Positions 1-11,240 of a stretch of 64,000 nucleotides of DNA are shown in pieces. Position 1 is the stretch's first letter; each line of letters starts with the position of its first letter. Where the stretch lies: contig JABAKD010000029.1 of assembly GCA_012845835.1 (NCBI GenBank), positions 5,172,000-5,235,999 on the forward strand, written 5' to 3'. The DNA comes from Undaria pinnatifida (lineage: Eukaryota > Sar > Phaeophyceae > Laminariales > Alariaceae). A program made the position numbers and the translations under genes. The notes under the pieces were generated by a model. It saw only the letters and a program-made list of their open reading frames with translations. It had not been told where the DNA came from and did not search any database.

Positions 1-790
1 ATTTCCCCTAAAACCAAGACGTGACGCGCAATAACCGATTGTGCCCCAAGTGTATCATATACTTTGTTTTTTTTTTCCTCGCTTCCTCTTGCTCTAACGC
101 CCCCCCTAATATCTATTCGGCCATAGAGTAATAAACACTTCCACGCCCTGGATATCGCCTCGTAATCTTTTTAGAGCCGGCCATGCCGCTGCTGCAATGC
201 TCACCCACCCCCGCCTCCAACGCCCCCTGCTTTCTCACCACCCGCACCATCGCCTAGACCTAGCACCATGCGTGTAGCAAACCCCTACATCTATGCGACC
301 TAAAGCCCCCCCCCCGCCCCTCGCCCCCCCCGCCACATTCCCCCCCCCTCCCCCACATGAAGAATGTATCGTTTCCACGCACAAATTGACCTGCCCCACC
401 TGTCCCCTCCCCCCCCGCCCACCCCTCCCGCCCCCCTTTTGATCAACATCAGGACGCCACGTCCTTAAAAACTCCGCCCTCGCCCCTCACCGGATATCCG
501 ACTTACAGGATTCCATCGACAAACTGATGCATTACCTTCCACAGCTGTCAGAATATGTCCCCCTCAGAAACGGGTTTTATAGTGTCCGCGCACAGACTGC
601 CTAACATCACCCTGTTGACTCTGATAGCTACACTGTAGTTGCAAGGGGAGTTGTCGACCTATATCCGTGATGAGGACACACAACCCGTAATACGCGCGAT
701 CGGAGTATCACACACAGCTTTCAAAGATGAGTTTCGACAAAATATTTGATCTCACAGCTGGTGGAGTGTATTTTCATTTTTATATTATAA
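1..790 (+). repeat. Family A modular repeat, copy 1 (left end outside window)
   Basis: This copy belongs to a dispersed, non-coding repeat seen about ten times in the window. Modules of roughly 50-90 bp are separated by C-rich tracts of variable length (for example 305-360 and 400-440). The best conserved part is the right-hand 250 bp (about 540-790), which contains CCCCCTCAGAAACGGGTTTTA, then AGGGGAGTTGTCGACCTATA, and ends in an AT-rich stretch after GATCTCACAGCTGG. The same right end occurs near 2912 and 58830, and reversed near 5154, 23262 and 62606. No ORF, LTR or clear terminal inverted repeat is visible, so the class is unknown. Confidence 0.8.
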
Positions 791-1324
791 CATGTAGGAG
801 ATCTAAACTAGGTGGTGGGGGATAACATGAGAAGTACTGTATGCAGCAGTGGTAGCAGTCTAGGCTTTTAACAACAGGCGAACAGCAAATTCCCACTTGT
901 GGCAAACAAAGAAAGGGTGTGTGTTGAACTCCTTACCTGATTTCCAATTTACCTTATTCCATATGGAGGAAGTCGTTCGGTGATTCGTCGCGGAATATAT
1001 GCCGGTTACGATATGGCGCCTTTTTTTGCAGTAAACCGTTTTTGTTTGTAGTACGAGTAAACCGTAAAAAATGGAGGTGTTAAAATTTCAACTTCCCCGC
1101 CGCGTTCACAGGTGAGCTCACTTTTTGTGATCTACTAATATCATTGGTGATTCGTTTCCCAAGAGTCCACCATGAATGCGCTCGAAAACACAAGAGCATG
1201 CCACGAATTGGCGTGTACAACCGAGAATTGTTTCTCCATTTTATCAGTCATAAGCTTCCATCTGTAACGTTTTCAGGGCGTGGCAAGTTTGGGTCCGCGC
1301 TCTAGTTTTTTGGACAAAAACGAA
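791..1324. other. Intergenic, no gene seen
   Basis: AT-rich sequence with short A and T runs. I see no convincing coding frame or repeat relationship. Confidence 0.5.
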
Positions 1325-1436
1325 AAAAAAATACACTTCATCCGGCAAAAGAGATCGACTAAAAAGTATTTTTTGCGATCAAGAATCAACTTTGCGAGCT
1401 GCGTGTGTTGGGGTTAGGGTAAGGGTAAGCTTATCC
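1325..1436 (-). repeat. Family A right-end fragment plus short telomere-like tract
   Basis: Positions 1325-1408 are a diverged, reversed copy of the family A right end; they share AAATACACT, GAGATCGA and CTTTGC-AGCTG-GTGTG in order. It is followed at once by a short tract with two to three TTAGGG-like units (1408-1430), and then by a forward family A left module. The fragment is too degenerate for firm borders. Confidence 0.5.
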
Positions 1437-1560
1437 TTACTACACCTAAAGGCTGGGTTGCATACTACATCTAATACCAAACCTTCTAGAATAGTAAACA
1501 TTACCAAGCAGGTGATACAAAGGGATGTTAATCATGGATGGGCGTATAATCCTACATTTG
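1437..1560 (+). repeat. Family A left-end module fragment
   Basis: The stretch from ACTACACCTAAAGGCTGGG through the AGTAAACATTACC and GCAGGTGATA motifs matches the left module of the full copies at about 1965-2060 and 57545-57640. It is isolated from the rest of the element. Confidence 0.6.
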
Positions 1561-1844
1561 AGAAAATACTAGTTTGAAAAGGAAGTACAGGCAGATATGT
1601 AGAAAATGCGGTAAACCACACCACCGAATATTTACGTTGGGTATTTCGTACATACCGTCTGCATGGTCGCCGCCCAGTATATGCCAAGCGAAGTATGACT
1701 AACGAAGTAACGTATTTCAGCGCGTGTACATCAAGCGTTCTTTTCAAAACACTGATGATTCGCATTTCTCACTTTCGTGCTCAAAAGCGGTGACATTGCA
1801 TGACCACAATCACCTCGCCTGTTGCAGTTGGCAGTACGTATCTC

Positions 1845-2912
1845 TTTCTTATAATTAGCGATGTCAGAGAAATAATGGTAACTATGTGATTGGACCTATC
1901 GATTGAAATATTCTATCTTTCGATCCATGTGTACAATACCAAATCAAGAAAATTGAACACATTGTTTACTACTACACCTTAAGACTGGGTTGCATACTTT
2001 ATCTGACCTCAAACCTTCTTCAATAGTAAACATTACCAGGCAGGTGATATACACGGATGCCTTCTTACAACCGTCAGACTTGTCCCCTTTAAGGAGTTAT
2101 AGTTCCCGCACACATATTGAAATATCCTCCACCCCCCCTCGGATCCCTCTTGTTTAAACGCCCCACCTAAAATCAAAATCTAGCAGAGTACTAAACACTA
2201 CCAGCCAGCTGATATCATCTTTTACTATCCTTATAGCAATCCATGCCGTAGCTCTAACTCATTTGCGTCCTCCTCCCCTCCCCCCCCCCCCCCCCCTCCG
2301 CCCTGCCCCCAACTCTTATTTGTTTTTTTCCCTCGCCCAGTTTGTTCAAACGCCCCACTTACAATCGAAATCGGCCAGGGCAATAAGCGCTTCAATGCAA
2401 TTTGTATCACGTCATCATCTTTCTAGCCATCAATGACGTATATTTCATTAATCCCCCCCCCCCTTTCTTTAACGTCCCCTCCTTTCCCACACCCCGCAGG
2501 ATCGCGTAGACTTATAATCACGCGTATAGCAAGCCGCTACATATATAACCCCTCCCTCCCGCCCCCCGCCCCCACCCCCCACCTCCCCTAACCCCCCCAA
2601 CCTATCCCAACCCCACCCCCTCGAACACTCCGCCCTCTCTCTACTCACTGATTGTACGACTTACCCCAGGATATACATGATGAACTGATGCCTTATTTCC
2701 AAAACCGTCACATTATCCCCTCAAAATAATGTATAGTTTCCCTGATAGCTACACTGTAGTTGTAAGGGGAGTCGCCGACCTATATCCTTAATGAGGACAC
2801 ACAACTCGTAATACGCGCGATCGGAGTATCACACACAGCTTGCAAAGATGAAAATATGAGTTTCGACAAAATCCTCGATCTCACAGCTGAAGTGCATTTT
2901 CATACTTTATAG
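1845..2912 (+). repeat. Family A modular repeat, near full-length copy
   Basis: This and the copy at 57424-58830 share the same left end (an AGCG-TTGTCAGAG type motif, then TGGTAACTA and ACCTATCGAT) and the same right end, so they define an element of about 1.1-1.4 kb. The order is: AT-rich left module; GCAGGTGATA modules; C-tract modules (2260-2300, 2450-2640); a module with GTCCCCTCAAAA; and the conserved right end with the AGGGGAGTCGCCGACCTATA motif. Length differences between copies lie mainly in the C tracts and in the number of modules. Confidence 0.75.
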
Positions 2913-5153
2913 TTTTACTACAGCAGTTTGTCAGATTTCCACGATGTCTTGTCTATCTTGTCAAAAGGAGTGTACAAACTGCCAACCGTTAGCGAATCGC
3001 CTCTGGAAGTTTGTATATCAACTAAACGTGTGGTTACCCTTGTCTATGGTTTCGTTGCTTTTGAGCTTTGGTGGAGTTCGAGCTCTATCACCTCTGAATC
3101 TGGGAGGTGATGTGGATACCATGTTCCCGCACCGAAACGCCTAGGGAAAATGTCGAAACCCCTTCGACCCTCCAGAAAATGTTTCTGGAAGGGTCGCTTG
3201 GGGAACACGGGAATGTTTAGAACACGCCACGAAACCTTCCCCTCCACGTTCCGCTGACGGATCCTCCGGGGCGGATACACCGCTTAGCGGATTCCCCGCA
3301 GCCGGACATTGGGAGGCCCCGCTGGATTGTTCCTTTCACCCGAGAGCTGAGGGAGCACTGGCAACTGTTCGCCCACCGCTTTCTCTTCTCACTTCCTTGC
3401 ACTGGTGATTCTTGCATCTCTGGGACTTCTTCCCATCCTCTCCTGTTTCTCCCTCTGTCAACGGCCTGCTGTATCAGCCCGTGTTGTCACACACTCCACC
3501 GTCGTAGTTCAACAGTGAGCACACGTCGCTTACGCAGAGAAAAATGGGATCACGACCAACCGACTGTTTCGGCTACGAATATTATTCCCCCGTGAAATAA
3601 TGTCGGACAGAGCGGATGGCAGCAGGAGGAGGCTGGGAAGTAGAGGCCAGGACCAGCCGAGTGTTGGAGCGAGCGCCACAGAGCACGACTTTCATTTCTC
3701 CGCGCGGTAACCGAGGCTAACAGGGACATGAAGCGGGGAAAGCTTGGAAGATAGCACCGAGCGCGGCGGGGGTGGCAGGCATTCCAAGAGCAGCACGCAC
3801 GCGAGTCTCCACCAGGTAAAACAATTTGTTTTGGGCGGCGTAGAACCATGGGTAGGGTTCAAGGATATATAACTCCTTATTAGCGATAGCTGCCCTAAGG
3901 TACATAACGGTAGGGCCAATTATGCATTTTCTTTTTCCTGTGGCCTTTTTTCGGATGGCCAGTGCCCTAATAAACAAACTTTGACCCCAAACTATGGTCA
4001 CTTTTCCCAAATATGCCACAGGTTTGGCAACCAGGCGCCATGTTTTGCTTATTGTCATCCGTTACGAATGCGGACAGGAGCGAAATTTGCAGCAGCAGGT
4101 TACGACAAATTTCCACCTCCAAAGTCAACCGATATTGGTGTGTTTACGTATCAGGCCACGCTCGCGACTACCAACGCCGTTTGAGATTCTTACCCCAGCT
4201 GTGAACTCACCGAACGCCTAAACATGAGGTGCCTATGCCACACTTTGCTTGTTTTGCAACCATAGTGCCCCGCATTTCCCCTGTTTTGTCACCCCTTGGC
4301 CCAAATTTTAACTCGTGTCTTTGCCTATGGCCCCTTGAGCCAATTATGTCAATAACCATGCCCACATAATGGGATGAGGCCCTAATTCACGGAGCTGCTG
4401 TGGCCAAAATCGTGTCTAGTTTCATGTCCGCGTTCGCTACGCGCCCAGGACGCCATCTTATTGGCTGGGTGGACCAGTTCTAGGTCTGTTGCTATTATCG
4501 TACACATATCACATGCACATACATTTCTGACCGTATGCATCAAATAGAGGCGGGTTCAGGCGGAAACACTACCGATCTAGCTCTACTTTCTACGAGGATA
4601 AATGAGGAGTACATCAAGGCTTCGGTTCCGCTCAACCACGGCACTAACCAACGCGTTAAACACGACATCCAACCCATGGATAATCCTATCACGTACGCCA
4701 TGCATACCAAAATTGTTGCCCCCAACCAATATATCATTATACAGCACTCAAGAGCGACTGTCATTGGCTGCTCAACCCTACCCATTACCACCAAGTGCAA
4801 ACACATGTATGTGACGTACTATATAGCAACGAGAACTATTCCGCGCACGGCACACAGCATCCCCTGACCACTAACAATTCGTTTTTCGCCTGCGTCAGTT
4901 CAACGTGCACCCACCGCTATCACACTATTTCCGCTGAGTACTACCCGTACTTTCGAGCAATGCACGAGCTCATGCAAGACGTTTCCTTCAAGAAGAGCAG
5001 TAAGGCTAATCTATGTGAGTACGCGTGACACCATTATAGATGGAAACATATTTATACGTGTGTTACCGGTGTCTCTCGTTTCGCCTTGCGACGCCCCCGG
5101 GACTTGACGTTACCCGCATCGCGAAGGGGAACCTTGTAGTTACATTACAGAAA
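2913..5153. other. Intergenic, no recognisable gene
   Basis: Open frames here are short and overlap on both strands, without a recognisable domain. The longest (4535-4867 plus, 110 codons; 3717-4058 minus, 113 codons) look like chance ORFs. No repeat relationship was noticed. Confidence 0.4.
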
Positions 5154-5748
5154 CGAAAAACAAATCCAGCTGTGAGATCAAAGGTTTTGTCCAAAACTCA
5201 TCTTTGCGAGCTGTGTGTCTTACTCCGATCGCGCATATTACGGGTTGTATGTCCTCATTAGGACATAGGGCGGCGATTCCCCTTGGAACTACAGTGTAGA
5301 TATCAGGGTCAACAGGGTGTTTTTAGTCAGTCTATGCGCCCAACTATAAAACCTGTTTTTGAGGAGGACATTATCTGACAGCTGGGGAAGTCATTGCATC
5401 AGTTAATCAAGTGTATCGTGTAAGCCGTATAACCGGTGAGGGGAGGGCGGAGCTTTTAAGGACGTGGGGGCATGGGTTTGAACAAAAGGGAGCGGGGGGA
5501 GGAGGGGGGGGGGATGCGCGGGGCAGCTCAATATGTGCGTAGAAACTATATATCCTTTGAGGGGATAAATCTGACGGTTTTACAAGGAATTCAACAGTAT
5601 AATATGTACATCCTGTGAGTCGTACAACCAGGGAGGAGAGGGTTCGAAGAGGTGGGTGGGGGGGGCGGGGGGAGGGGGGGTTAAGACAAAACTGTTTTTA
5701 ACAGCATTAGATTGCATAAAAGTAGGGGTTTGCTATACGCGTGGTGCT
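5154..5748 (-). repeat. Family A modular repeat, truncated copy
   Basis: Reverse-oriented copy. The conserved right end lies at 5154-5460 (AGCTGTGAGATCAAAG, then the CTGTGTGTCTTACTCCGATC block). G-tract modules follow at 5490-5690, including one with GAGGGGATAAATCTGACGG. It breaks off inside the motif GTTTGCTATACGCGTGGTGC at 5748, exactly where the copia remnant begins, so the two share a junction. Confidence 0.8.
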
Positions 5749-7255
5749 AGATATTCTGTCCATACCGCGCGGATACCCTCTTCCGTTGGAGGGTTACCGT
5801 CGTGGTGTGCTCCATGGCGATGCCGGAGTTGTCGCAGAATTCTCCGATCTCTTTGAAGGTGTAATCGCCTCGAATAGCGTTGTTGCTTGCCTGTGCTGCG
5901 GGAACTACAGCAGGCGTTAATGACGTATCAGTCGTGCTGCCCAGAGTGCGAAGAATTACGTCGTAAGGGCATACGCCCTTGTCGTCTAGGTGTTGGATGA
6001 GCGGAAGCGAAGTGTTGCTGTCGAACGTCAGGTGGAAGTTTCCCGTCTCGAGAATAGTGCTTGACGTTGATTGCATTGCTTTAAGGGAGGTGAAGGCGTT
6101 GCACCTCAGTCCAGGTATCAGCATGACCGAGATGCGCACAGGAACACGCTTGCTTGCCTGGTCGATGATGTATCCCCAGATGGTGACTGCGCTCCTCGGC
6201 TATATCATTCCTTGTCGTCGTGAGAGGTAGTATTGTGCACAGAGCATCACTTGTTCTAAGCTCCAACGTGGGATGCTGCCTTGCCCCTTGAAGATCCCTT
6301 GTTCTTCTACTCGTCGATGCTGCCAGTAGACTTGCTGTCCTTGGCGTCTTTCCTTTTCCTGCAGTTGGGGAGGTAGTTCCCTTGCTCCAATGACTGCAAG
6401 TCGATGCCGCAGTCATGGGTACGCCACGTCCAGCGATCTTGGTGTCGCTGTTGCGTGAAAGATAATCCAACTAAAGACGGTGCATCGTGCCTTGCATCAG
6501 ACCGATGTCAAAAGTCGGGTCTCGGTACATCATCATCTTCCTATTCTTGTGCTCCGAAGTAAACCCTTGTACACGGATGTCCTCAACCTTTGGTAGGAGA
6601 TGGGTTCGCCCATCGTATCTAGCTCTGTACAGGCGAGGGTTTCTTCCATCAAATAATCATCCGGATCTTGCCCTTGCTTCATCGTGGTGTTAATCAGTTC
6701 ACCCATGGTGGAACGAATGGCCTCATCCGTCACCTTGTATTTGCTGACGAGCTCGAGTGGAGCTCGTTGGCCATTTCCACTCGTCCTTGTTGTGACTTAA
6801 TGTTTTGCCACAAGACGAGCTGCTGGTTTGTACGTGAGCAGGGAGAGTATTGCATAAGGATCTTTATTAGCCCTGTCGAATCCTGCAATGGCGTCATCGG
6901 AGGCAGCCGGAGCTTCACCTGAAAGTGCAGGCTCTTGCGTTGTTGGACGGGTCCGTCCCTTGATCAAGCGCACGATATCGTGACGGGTGACCACTAGGAT
7001 TGCGGCGAGCTTCTTGTGTCAGCCACGGAACTCGCTTGGCTTACGCCCGTCGAATTGTTTAAGGCCTTTGATGACGCCGGCCATGTTTTCGCGGTTGCTG
7101 TTGTTGTTGTTGAAGTCCACCATGGCATGTGGAAGTACTGCAGGTAGCCAAGCGATCTTGAATGACACTTCAACAGTTGTAGCGCCGCTGTTGTACCAGT
7201 TTAATGCAGCAAATGTGCCGCTGTTACCAAGGACGCACAAAAAACAAATCGACAA
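5747..7255 (-). pseudogene. Decayed Ty1/copia retrotransposon polyprotein (gag to integrase)
   Basis: Read on the minus strand from 7255 down, the pieces follow copia order. A gag start has IKGLKQFDGRKPSEFRG (about 7019-7070). A gag middle segment follows at 6994-6797. The conserved gag motif MGELINTTMKQGQDPDDYLM lies at about 6640-6700. A degraded zinc-knuckle region with KIAGRGVPMTAAS is at 6440-6400. The end of the protease domain, with MLIPGLRCNAFTS, is at about 6120, and an integrase fragment with FCDNSGIAMEHTTT is near 5800. Several frameshifts separate the pieces. The protease end is joined directly to the integrase fragment, so the integrase N terminus is deleted, and reverse transcriptase and RNase H are absent. 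LTRs were not found. Not functional. Confidence 0.85.
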
Positions 7256-7967
7256 CTACGAACCAAAATATTTTCCGCCCTTCCAGAGGGGGAAGGGGTG
7301 TACGAAGACCCCATCCCCCCCCCATTACGCCACATAAATTTCTATGCAAAGAACCCCTATTCTAAATGCTATATAACAAAGGGGCAGGGGGGATACTATA
7401 GAGTAGACACGCAGCCCCCTGGTCGTGCAGCAGCAGCCTGCGTACCAGCTACGCACAGCGCAGAGCAACGGAGAAGAAGGGAGAGAGCAAGAGAGAGTGG
7501 TCACAACGAGCACAGCCTTCACGGTGAAGGGACCCCTGCTATAATCCTCCTTCGACAAGACAGCTTTGCCACAAAGCGTCTGCGGAAAGCCAGCCGATGG
7601 CGAGGACTTCATCTGCTGCTGCGGGGCGAACTTCGGTGACGGTTCAGGAATGGACGAGGGCCAGGCCATTGAGAATGAGTGTTCGGCACAGCACAGAGAG
7701 GGAGTGGAGAGGCATGAGGGCTGTAGGGCGATATTGGAGGGCATCGTGCACCTCGCAGCAGCAGCAGCGGCAAGCACTGGGAAGACAAACTCTGGTTTAT
7801 ATTTTGTAAAAGTGCTCATCATCGAGAAGTGTGTGTGTCGTGCTGCCTCCTCCCCAATAACTGACAACATCAGCAGTAGCAGAAGCCTATCTATGGTAGA
7901 AGCAGCAACAGCAGCAGCATCAGAGCAGCAATACCAGAAGCCGTAGCCGCATGATCAATATCGATAA
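7256..7967. other. CAG/GCA-rich stretch, no confident gene
   Basis: ORFs are open on both strands (7325-7870 minus, 181 codons; 7566-7946 plus, 126 codons), but neither has a recognisable domain. The openness partly reflects CAG and GCA triplet runs near 7755-7770 and 7900-7930. The stretch may hold the 5' end of the neighbouring minus-strand copia relic; no LTR pair could be shown. Confidence 0.35.
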
Positions 7968-8195
7968 AAAATACGCGCACGAGATGCAAACCAACGAGGT
8001 TACTCCGCGTCCCTGTTGGTCCCTGAACGCCTTTCGCATGGGAGCAGAGCACTTTTGCCTATCGGAAAAATCGCCGCGAAGACCAGCAGCGGCCACTGGG
8101 TGTGCAAGAAGTGCAATCGCGATTTCGGACGCAATATAAAGCAACTGAGCCGGACCCACGTCAAGACTCACGAACAGACGCTTCAACACAAGTGA
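7968..8195 (+). pseudogene. Zinc-finger (C2H2/BED-like) coding fragment
   Basis: A frame without a start codon runs from 7968 to a TGA at 8193-8195. Its end encodes HWVCKKCNRDF and then THVKTHEQT, giving the spacing C-x2-C-x14-H-x3-H (8103-8171). That spacing fits a BED or C2H2 finger, which commonly forms the N-terminal DNA-binding part of hAT transposases. A hAT-like core occurs 5 kb downstream on the same strand (13.1 kb), so both may come from one broken element; that link is inference. Only one finger is present and the frame is short. Confidence 0.4.
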
Positions 8196-8252
8196 GGACT
8201 TGTGAGGACAGCAGTTGTAGCATTCGCTAGAACAAGCAGCTTCGATAAACAA

Positions 8253-8320
8253 TTAAAAAACGTCCGCTGTGAGTACGACCGATTGAATAGTTGAAACTCA
8301 ACTTTGCAAGTTGCGTGGTA
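8253..8320 (-). repeat. Family A right-end fragment
   Basis: About 68 bp matching the reversed family A right end, including GCTGTGAG, GAAACTCAACTTTGCAAG and the following GTTGCGTGG. It is diverged and isolated. Confidence 0.5.
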
Positions 8321-8558
8321 CGTTGTATCTATGTTTCATTTATGATATGGTGTTGGTGGATTATAGCTGTTGTTAATGCATTGCTTCAATTTTTATACGG
8401 GAGGTCGTTCGCGCGTGTTTACCAGTTGGGGAACTGCCACGCTGGACGTATTTTAGTCGCGCAGTGTTTGAGGCTGCAGGCCTTGTCGATGTGTGTATGT
8501 GAAAAGCAGGAGCGAATTCGTATTTCCTTTCCACGGCTGATCAATTGCTATTGCTCAT

Positions 8559-9267
8559 GTGGCAATTTGCATGTCGACCAACGTATGTCGACAGGGGTGC
8601 TGGTGCCGCGGCGAGGTGGGGAGCGGGCGAAAATCTATGGAGTTTTTCAAACCGAAGAGCGCCACGGACGGCGGGAAGAAGTCGCCGGTGTTGATGGACA
8701 GTAGTAGCGGCGGGGACGCAAGCGGCGACGCTGGCGTGGTGGTGACGGGAGTTGTGAGCAGGGGTGAGGGTGGTGCGGGCACGGGCAGTGACGCCGACGT
8801 GGTTGTGACGGGAGTTATGAGCAAGAGTGAGGGTAGCGGGCGCGAGCAGTTTCGCTGACGTAGTTAGTACAGGAGTTGTGAGCGGGCTTGAGGATTGTGA
8901 GGACGCGGGCATTGATATGGATGGTGTATTCTCCGACGCTGCAGACGGGAGTGGTCCCGCCGATAGGTCGCTTGTCCACACTCCCATCTACTGCGCGGGG
9001 TTACGTCCGGCTGTCCGGGAGCCTGTTCTCCAACACTACCCATCAACTCTCCATGGTATTGGCAACCAGGGGGTGTCGTGGGAGGCTCGGATAAACCTGA
9101 ATCGTGTGTCTCTCCACGCGGTGCCAACTACCTTCCGCGGCATCTTGAGCCCAGGCTGTGCGGGAACGGAGGAACAACCAAGAGGCACGTGCGCGCCGTG
9201 TTTGGACATCAAGGGCACGAAGGCTTACAGGGTTTTGTGCCCAAGCGCGGCGCTTGCCCTGTATTGA
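8559..9267 (+). pseudogene. Coding-like relic with internal repeats, frameshifted
   Basis: A plus-strand frame includes MEFFKPKSATDGGKKSPV near 8639 and then a repeated segment containing VVVTGVV. The reading continues only after a 2-nt loss near 8855, in a second frame with ADVVSTGVVSGLEDCEDAG. A third frame further on (9078-9260) has the coding-like stretch TTKRHVRAVFGHQGHEGL. No family was recognised. The low-complexity, repeat-built N-terminal part and the frameshifts suggest a decayed gene or transposon ORF rather than an active gene. Its relation to the zinc-finger fragment just upstream is possible but unproven. Confidence 0.35.
8727..8915 (+). repeat. Three tandem copies of a 63-bp coding minisatellite
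   Basis: Units start at 8727, 8790 and about 8854. Each contains GACG(C), then GTGGT-GTGACGGGAGTTRTGAGC and a GAGGGT segment. Spacings are 63 and 61 bp. The 2-bp shortfall in the second unit is the frameshift that breaks the reading frame noted in the overlapping entry. Confidence 0.75.
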
Positions 9268-10039
9268 AAATTCTGACTACATTGACCACCTTGCATTGAC
9301 GCAAGGATTTACATACCTAAACAACCCAACGTACAGTTTGACATCCCTTGCTCTTGCAATGTTGGCTTGCTTGCCAAGCCTCTTTACTATCGGAAGAATG
9401 TGCGGTAAACCATCCACAGGGGCACAGCCAAGAAACTAACCACCAAGCAAGGAAACGCAGAAAAGAAGAAAAAAAAACATTATAAAAGTTGTTTTTTGTT
9501 CCTCGGGGGTGGGGGGGGGGGGGTAGGTGTGCGGGATGGCCTCCCTTGTGCGCCCTCGCTGTTACTGTTGAAGTTAGATCTTGCGCCGAGGAAACTATTC
9601 GAATTTGTTCTTGATTGAACAGGCTTTTGAGTCCTCAGATCTATGGTGAATATGGTGCCCAGAATTTTCCGTGGGTAACAGCTCTATCACTCCGTCCCTT
9701 TTGAGAAATGAGAAGCACAACGCTCCTTTGGCAGATAGTGAGCAGGCGTATCGGGAGTGTTCGACTTTTATGCTGCTGTTGCTCAGTATAATTGAGGCTT
9801 ATCATCCAGAGGTGTGGATTACGCTTCACCAGAGCCCCTAACCTATCGCGATGTTGGGGTTGTGAGATGGAGTTGCTGAGTTAGAGCGTACAGCAGTTTC
9901 GCTCGATTTATCGATATATGTCCTGTAAATCTAGACGAAGGTGAGATGACACGGTCGTGGCGGTGCTCTGTGGGTATCACTTGCCGTATTATAGCAGTTA
10001 GACTACAGCAGTAGTTGCTTTACTTCTCGTACTTTGGGA
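9268..10039. other. Intergenic, no gene seen
   Basis: Contains an A-run and a G-run at 9460-9525. No credible coding frame or related repeat was noticed. Confidence 0.45.
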
Positions 10040-11240
10040 TCACATCAGAGAGACAAAAAATCGGGGGGAAAACAAAACCACAGCATTTGTCAGGAAGAAT
10101 GCCCTCAACGTAACGGTCGCCTGAAGTCGGTAGATACGTTTCTCGGACACAAGTTCGTCAGGGCCGGGAAAACCCTCGTCCAGCCATATCTTGGCCAAGT
10201 TCCACCAAGCTGCTGCATGACTCCCCAGCACCGATTCCAGCTCGCTCCCACATGTCGCCGTCCTGCTTTCCAGACCGCCTCCTTCCCCAAAACTAAATCC
10301 AGACATCATCGAACGAAGAGATTATTTCTTGTTTCTCTCCGCGCACATAACACAAACCTCTTTGTTGCCTCAGTCAAACCCTGAAAGCGTATGCGGGGGG
10401 CCATGGTAGTAATAGCATCGATTCCGAGACCTTGAGCTGCTGCTGCGGCTGCTGCTGTGATTCCTGCAAGCCCCGGGATGGGCTTTGCTGCTTCTACAGT
10501 TGCTGCACGACCTGCGATGGGCTTTGCTGCTGCTGCACCTTATCACACCTCGATTGTTCCCATACCAGCTTTTTCCACCACTGCAATTCGTGCACTTCTC
10601 GTCCCCAAACACATTTAACTCTTCCTCCTCCTTGTTCACTTCATGCTCCCCACCGTCCCCATTGAATTTCTCAACAACAAACCCACTTAGCACTATCCCG
10701 TCGCAGATGTGGTAATCCTAAGAGAATCTGTCTCGGCCACATCCAGTAATCCAGATGTACAGCACGTTTGCGGCATGAGTTGCTGCTTCCGGAGTCACAT
10801 GGCAAGCTAATCTAACGCTTCCTTGCAAAAGAAGGAACCCATCTGCTCGGCTGATGCTTCCAGTGAAGTGCGCCCGCTATTTACACTACTGAGAGAACTG
10901 ACGACCTTTCTCGCAACGTCCTGAGCATCAGAAAACAATATTTCGATTATTTGAGCTTGCACGACCTTCGCTTCGTACGCTAGCCGCTCCCCGACAAGCA
11001 CCAAAAAACAATATTTCGATTATTAGAGCTTGCACGACCTTCGCTTCGTACGCTAGCCGCTCCTCGACAGTCACGCTGAGCGGGGGTGCTGCAGATGCTT
11101 GCGGCAATGCGTTGTCTCTGGTTGGCGGGAATAGCTATGGGGGGGGGGCAATGGTGCTGCTCCTAGGTCTCTTTTTGTGGGCATACCAGGGGAGTTAAAC
11201 GTTTCTCTTCCCTCCTGGCTTGTCGCTCACGAGCTTCTTC
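10040..11240 (-). pseudogene. Decayed coding region of unknown function
   Basis: Minus-strand frames here look protein-like but are broken. From high to low coordinate: a segment with TVEERLAYEAKVVQA; a segment at 11004-10807 with the same motif followed by SDAQDVARKVVSSLSS and a stop; a segment at 10693-10370 with EKFNGDGGEHEVNKEEEEL followed by a serine/arginine-rich or, in another frame, glutamine-rich tail; and 10309-10040 with AAAWWNLAKIWLDEGF. The segments lie in different frames, and a 73-bp duplication interrupts the first. No domain was recognised. It could be a dead host gene or a transposon accessory ORF. Confidence 0.35.
10933..11075. repeat. Recent 73-bp tandem duplication
   Basis: AACAATATTTCGATTATT followed by GAGCTTGCACGACCTTCGCT and GCTAGCCGCTCC occurs twice, starting at 10934 and 11007, with only a few differences. 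The near identity contrasts with the decayed surroundings and points to a recent event. Confidence 0.85.

Noticed and set aside
7325-7870. 181-codon minus-strand ORF, longest in the first 27 kb apart from transposon frames
   Set aside because: Rich in Ser/Ala/Cys from GCA/TGC triplets, overlapped by a plus frame, and without a domain; not enough to call a gene.
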